16,571 nt of DNA, taken from assembly GCA_002402275.1 (NCBI GenBank), contig DHFN01000054.1, positions 1 through 16,571 on the forward strand, written 5' to 3'. Positions 12,654-16,571 of this stretch are shown here, in pieces. Made by a program: the position numbers and the translations under genes. This DNA is from Anaerolineales bacterium UBA4823 (lineage in GTDB: Bacteria > Chloroflexota > Anaerolineae > Anaerolineales > UBA4823). Position 1 is the first letter of the stretch. Each line of letters opens with the position of its first letter. The notes under the pieces were generated by a model, which was not told the DNA's origin, ran no database searches, and saw only the letters and a program-made list of their open reading frames with translations.

Positions 12654-15499
12654 GTGATTTCAACCCTCACCAATTCATTGAGCGGTTTAGTCATGCGGTA
12701 GAGGTTGCGTTGCAAACAAACCCACAAGGGGGATTAAGTGGGTTTGAACTTGAATGGAATATGCTGGATTCCAATTTCTGGCCTTTATTGACTCTAGGTT
12801 CGGGACCTAATAGAATTTCATTCGTAGATTTTATTCGAGACGAAGTTCTTTCTCCAGCATTCCGTCAATATAGTCAATTAGAAGTTTATCATTGGATGAT
12901 CGAATGGGCGACTCGACCCTATTACAATCTTGTTGGTGCAGTGTACGAGTCACGAATATTAGAAGCAGTATTGATCAATGCTCTCCATCAAGCCAGTCAA
13001 AAATTTGGGGAACGATTCTATTATTTACATGGGAATTTACTTTTTCAACCCCAATTTGGAAAAGACCTGATCCCCGGTTCATGGAATTTAGCCAAGCGGC
13101 GCTATCTTGAACGCTGCGTAGAATTGTATGGTCCAGCATTAGCGACCGCCGGGATTCATACTAATCTTTCGCTTCCAGAGCCTTTAATTTCTTGGGATTT
13201 TGTTCATCAAGAACAAGATATCCAAAGACACATCAGCCAACCTTTTCATTATATAGACGAATATAAAAACTATGTTTATATTCGAGCAACTCGATTAATG
13301 AGAGCATTTGCTTCCCTGTTCATCGCGACTACTGCTTCCACTCCTTTTATTAGCCAGTATCGCAATGGAAAACAAGTCATTGTATTATCGAAAGCTAATT
13401 CGGTTCGAAATTTGACATTTCCCAACCCTATCTTACTCGATGTACCCGAATTGTATCGCTCTCATCAGGATTACTTACGGATTTCCTATGAATTGGTTCA
13501 GAAAGGCATTCGATTTGGAAATAACAACTGGACGCCGGTGCGAGCTCGCTCGTTTGCTGAACCGGTGGAAAGATTAATCAGTATCACCAGTGATCAACTC
13601 CATCAATTATATGCCCGCGGTTTATACACTGCGAGCAAAGAGAATCAGGCGGAAGAAATGGCTCGCCAAATTGAAAGGCAAAATTTATTTGCCCGAATCA
13701 ATTTACCGATGGCTCGAGTAGAAATTCGCTCTGATGAGGGTGGTCACGACTTGGATTTGGATATAGCTAATTTAACATTCAAATATTTACTGCTCTTGAG
13801 GTTTTATGCCGATCCAGACTTTGCAGTCAGTTTTCGTTATGATACTGAGGATATCGAAAGAGCAAGAAGAAATGAAGAGAAAGTTGCCTGGAATGGATTG
13901 GATACGGAAATTGAAAATCCATTAACCGCTAAACCAATTTTGTTGAGAGAATTTTTGAAATGGACAATAAATGAAATTCTGCCCTTAGCCCAAGGTCTTC
14001 AATTAGAAAAACAATTGCAGCCACTCATTGAAATGGCAAATGGTGCTCCGAACACATCGGACAAAATTCGTCAAAGGGTTTTAAAAGACCTCGGGGAAGG
14101 TGAGGAAATTCCCATTTCTTATTTGCAGAGGCTAGCTGAAGAACGGGAGGAAATAGTCAAGAATGATATTCAAAAAATACAAAGTGAACTCAATCAATTA
14201 GGGGAGGAGAGCCCAAAAATACAAAATATTCTCCAACATGCCAGAGATGAATTTCGTCAAACAGCTGATGCACCAATTTCATTTAAACCCACCCAAATCA
14301 GGAGACCATTAAAAGTGTACACCGATAAAACAAATGAAATTATAGACTTAGCCATACAATTGATCCAAATTCCTTCAGTAACAGCTTGTCCTGTCGAACG
14401 ATTGGATGAGATTATATCGGCTGCTTCTTTTATAAGCGATTATGTAGAGAGAAATGGATTGGAAGTTCGCTATTTTAATAAACAGAAATATCCGGCTTTA
14501 TTGATTGGATTTCCTGGACAACTTTATACCCCCGTAATGATGAATGGGCATTTTGATGTTGTTGAACCAATTCCGGACGATTCCCAATTTCAAGCTCGAA
14601 TAGAAGGGGATTATCTGATCGGTCGTGGATCAGCGGATATGAAAACTGTGGTCGCTACCTATCTGGTTTGGTTTAAAGACCGCGTCCAAAAAGGTGAACC
14701 TTATCCGCCAATGAATTTATTATTGATCGGCAATGAAGAAAACGGAGAATATGAGCCAATTGGAACACGTCATGTCTTTGAGCAATTGGAGAAAGAGGGG
14801 AGACTCCTTCCTAAAATCTTTATTGCAGGTGAACGCACCGAAGAATCAGGAAAAGAGTGCTTTGGCGAAATCTGTACTGAAAACCGAGGAATTATCCGTT
14901 TTGAACTCATTGCCAGAGGAAACCGCGGGCATTCCAGTCAAACATCTGTAAGTGGCACTAACAAAGTGGATCTTGCCACTAAGCTATTATCCTTTCGTGA
15001 AACCTTAATTGAATTATTCGAAAGACGTTTGTTATTATCCAGCTCTGATCATTGGCAATCTCAGTTTCAATTTCCATTTATAAAAATTGGCGAAGAAGGT
15101 ATCTATAATATAACCCCCGATTATGGGATATTAGGTGTGGAAGTGCGCCCTATTCCGGATGAAAATATTGAACAGTTGTATCGAGACATCCAAGAACTAT
15201 GTGCCCAAAATGACTTGGAACTTTCCATTAAAGTAAATGAAAAGGGTATCCGGTGCGATCCGGACAATCCCTATCTCAAAATATTATTGGATTCATACCA
15301 GGCAATTGCCCAAGGACCTGCTCACATCGGACGAAAGCTACCGGCTACAAGTGCCCGATTTGCACCAAATGGCCAAGGAGTAGTCTGGGGGCAAAGTGGT
15401 CTAGACCCGCATGGTGCCAATGAAAAACACTATATTCCTAGTATCAAATCATATTACGATGTTCTTGAGGAATTTTCTAATCGGTTATTAGTACCTTAA
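12650..15499 (+). CDS. Fusion of glutamate-cysteine ligase-like (GCS2) domain and M20 metallopeptidase/deacylase
   Basis: One uninterrupted 949-codon frame holds two enzymes. Residues 1 to about 480 look like a GCS2-type carboxylate-amine ligase, which forms gamma-glutamyl amides with ATP: GFELEWN (E33, E35), WMIEWATRP (E85), GIHTNLSLPEP (H170, N172), WTPVRARSF and MARVEIRSDEGG (E358, R360, D362), then the helical end (LLREFLKWTINEILPLAQGL). After a charged helical linker (about 480-555) comes an M20 dizinc hydrolase with NGHFDVVEP (H634, D636), GRGSADMK (D663), GNEENGE (E696, E697), GERTEES (E728), RGHSSQT in the dimerisation domain (H761) and a final DPHGANEKH (H921). All expected metal ligands appear present. 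GGAGG lies 4 bases before the ATG, which overlaps the aminotransferase stop. A ligase joined to a hydrolase suggests temporary protection of an amino group. The substrate is unknown; a bare synthase/hydrolase pair for a gamma-glutamyl compound is an alternative. Confidence 0.8.
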   Translation: MSDFNPHQFIERFSHAVEVALQTNPQGGLSGFELEWNMLDSNFWPLLTLGSGPNRISFVDFIRDEVLSPAFRQYSQLEVYHWMIEWATRPYYNLVGAVYESRILEAVLINALHQASQKFGERFYYLHGNLLFQPQFGKDLIPGSWNLAKRRYLERCVELYGPALATAGIHTNLSLPEPLISWDFVHQEQDIQRHISQPFHYIDEYKNYVYIRATRLMRAFASLFIATTASTPFISQYRNGKQVIVLSKANSVRNLTFPNPILLDVPELYRSHQDYLRISYELVQKGIRFGNNNWTPVRARSFAEPVERLISITSDQLHQLYARGLYTASKENQAEEMARQIERQNLFARINLPMARVEIRSDEGGHDLDLDIANLTFKYLLLLRFYADPDFAVSFRYDTEDIERARRNEEKVAWNGLDTEIENPLTAKPILLREFLKWTINEILPLAQGLQLEKQLQPLIEMANGAPNTSDKIRQRVLKDLGEGEEIPISYLQRLAEEREEIVKNDIQKIQSELNQLGEESPKIQNILQHARDEFRQTADAPISFKPTQIRRPLKVYTDKTNEIIDLAIQLIQIPSVTACPVERLDEIISAASFISDYVERNGLEVRYFNKQKYPALLIGFPGQLYTPVMMNGHFDVVEPIPDDSQFQARIEGDYLIGRGSADMKTVVATYLVWFKDRVQKGEPYPPMNLLLIGNEENGEYEPIGTRHVFEQLEKEGRLLPKIFIAGERTEESGKECFGEICTENRGIIRFELIARGNRGHSSQTSVSGTNKVDLATKLLSFRETLIELFERRLLLSSSDHWQSQFQFPFIKIGEEGIYNITPDYGILGVEVRPIPDENIEQLYRDIQELCAQNDLELSIKVNEKGIRCDPDNPYLKILLDSYQAIAQGPAHIGRKLPATSARFAPNGQGVVWGQSGLDPHGANEKHYIPSIKSYYDVLEEFSNRLLVP

Positions 15500-15520
15500 A
15501 GTTAGTTTGGAGTATAAATT

Positions 15521-16571
15521 ATGGAAGGAACACCAATACTTGTTATGAAATATGGGGGTACCTCCGTTGGGAGTGCTGAAGCGATGCTGCAAGTGAAAGA
15601 TATTGTAAAGGAAGTCATTCAGGAAGGTTGGAAACCCATTATTGTTTTATCAGCGATGGCAGGGGTAACCGACCAATTGCTTCAAGCTACAGAAATGGCT
15701 AAAACCCATCGTTATGATTTGGTTCTCCAAACTGCTTCGATGTTAACTAGTCGGCATTATGAAGTCCTCCATAAACTCATCGAAAACCCGGAACGTCAGA
15801 TTTCTACGAAACAACAAATTGATCAATTAATGAGTGGTTTTACCGAGTATTGTCGGGCGATTGATATTATAGGAGAAACAACGCCGCGTGTGCTTGATAC
15901 GATATGTGGCATAGGTGAAATGGCATGCGTCCGAATTTTTGCTGAGGTATTAAATACTAATCAAATTCAAGCCCAGGCGATTGATGCAACCAAATTGATC
16001 GTGACTGATTCGGTATTTCAAAGTGCTCATCCGATTTTTGATAAGACTCGTCAAAAACTGAAACCAACCCTAGCACCTTTGCTTAATAGTGGCATTGTTC
16101 CAGTCGTTACTGGTTTTATTGCTGCGACAGAAGACGGCATCACAACGACAATAGGGAGAGGGGGGAGTGATTATACCGCCGCGATCATTGGATCAATCAT
16201 GGAAGCTCAAGAGGTGTGGATTTGGTCAGACGTTGATGGCGTTATGACAGCTGATCCACGTGTGATTCCAGATGCAAAAACGATTGAAACTCTAACATTC
16301 CGAGAAATTGGTGAATTAGCCTATTATGGAGCAAAAGTTGTTCATCCAAAAACTATGCAGCCTTTAATTGATGCTAATATTGTAATTAAAGTAAAAAATA
16401 CCTTTAATCCAAAACACCCTGGTACTGTTTTAATTGCAGATCAATCCCGCATAGTCAATGGCGATATAAAGGCGGTAACCTCGATTAGAGAGCAATCCTT
16501 AATCACAATTGAAGGGAGGGGAATGCTAGGAGTACCAGGTGTGGCAGCTCGGGCGTTTGGAGCGGTAGCAG
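15521..16571 (+). CDS. Aspartate kinase, ThrA/MetL-like (3' truncated by window end)
   Basis: Aspartate kinase phosphorylates aspartate as the committed step to threonine, methionine and lysine. The 350 visible residues start with the signature VMKYGGTSVGS (K10), followed by IVLSAMAGVTDQL, a substrate loop GEMACVRI, the nucleotide-binding TIGRGGSDYTA (G212 to A220), WSDVDGVMTADPR and GAKVVHPKTM. Near residue 317 a regulatory ACT domain begins; GRGMLGVPGVAARAF matches the ACT type found in the ThrA and MetL group and in plant bifunctional enzymes. The frame is still open at the last base, so a fused homoserine dehydrogenase may follow outside the window. The ATG at 15521 has GGAG 8 bases upstream and lies 21 bases after the fusion gene. 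Thr control is expected both by the attenuator and by allosteric inhibition. Confidence 0.93.
   Translation, partial: MEGTPILVMKYGGTSVGSAEAMLQVKDIVKEVIQEGWKPIIVLSAMAGVTDQLLQATEMAKTHRYDLVLQTASMLTSRHYEVLHKLIENPERQISTKQQIDQLMSGFTEYCRAIDIIGETTPRVLDTICGIGEMACVRIFAEVLNTNQIQAQAIDATKLIVTDSVFQSAHPIFDKTRQKLKPTLAPLLNSGIVPVVTGFIAATEDGITTTIGRGGSDYTAAIIGSIMEAQEVWIWSDVDGVMTADPRVIPDAKTIETLTFREIGELAYYGAKVVHPKTMQPLIDANIVIKVKNTFNPKHPGTVLIADQSRIVNGDIKAVTSIREQSLITIEGRGMLGVPGVAARAFGAVA

Noticed and set aside
12650..15499. Possibility that the fusion gene is an artefact of a missed stop or frame error joining two genes
   Set aside because: The frame is continuous through a linker with normal codon use. No ribosome binding site plus start stands clearly at the head of the M20 domain near position 14310, and there is no intergenic-like sequence.

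Overview
The window looks like a chromosomal segment of a bacterium with moderate to low GC, most likely a Chloroflexota member of the Anaerolineae type. This is an inference: the Pro/Thr-rich linker behind an SH3-like domain, the housekeeping gene mix and the TTG/GTG or leaderless-looking starts all fit, but no rRNA is present to confirm it. No mobile element, CRISPR array, tRNA or rRNA gene was seen.

Layout. (1) Positions 2-340 hold the 3' end of a surface protein (+), abutting a minus-strand pair 797-1765 (LytR-CpsA-Psr) and 341-790 (smpB). (2) A divergent promoter region precedes an iron-type alcohol dehydrogenase (+, 1853-3001) and then rplY for ribosomal protein L25 (+, 3140-3769), which has its own promoter and ends in a strong hairpin. 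(3) A minus-strand run at 7825-3809 reads cysteine desulfurase, mnmA, a small membrane protein, trmI and a NUDIX hydrolase. This is mainly a tRNA-modification and sulfur-transfer operon. (4) A plus-strand run at 7949-11123 reads phosphohexomutase, TatD nuclease and long-chain polyprenyl diphosphate synthase. (5) A plus-strand operon starts at promoter 11132-11160: a Thr-rich leader peptide, a terminator with a competing antiterminator, a PLP aminotransferase, a 949-residue fusion of a glutamate-cysteine-ligase-like domain with an M20 metallopeptidase, and a ThrA-type aspartate kinase cut by the window end.

Region 5 is the most interesting. The leader peptide at 11171-11242 has five Thr in seven residues. 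Its Thr codons overlap the first of four RNA segments that can fold as alternative protector, antiterminator and terminator hairpins, as in the classical thr attenuator. The enzymes behind it parallel the acyl-transfer/transamination/deacylation steps of the diaminopimelate (DAP) pathway, with an ATP-dependent ligase in place of the acyltransferase. My hypothesis is that an aspartate-family intermediate is temporarily N-glutamylated, transaminated, then released by the M20 half of the same polypeptide. The domain calls rest on visible motifs. The pathway itself is inference.
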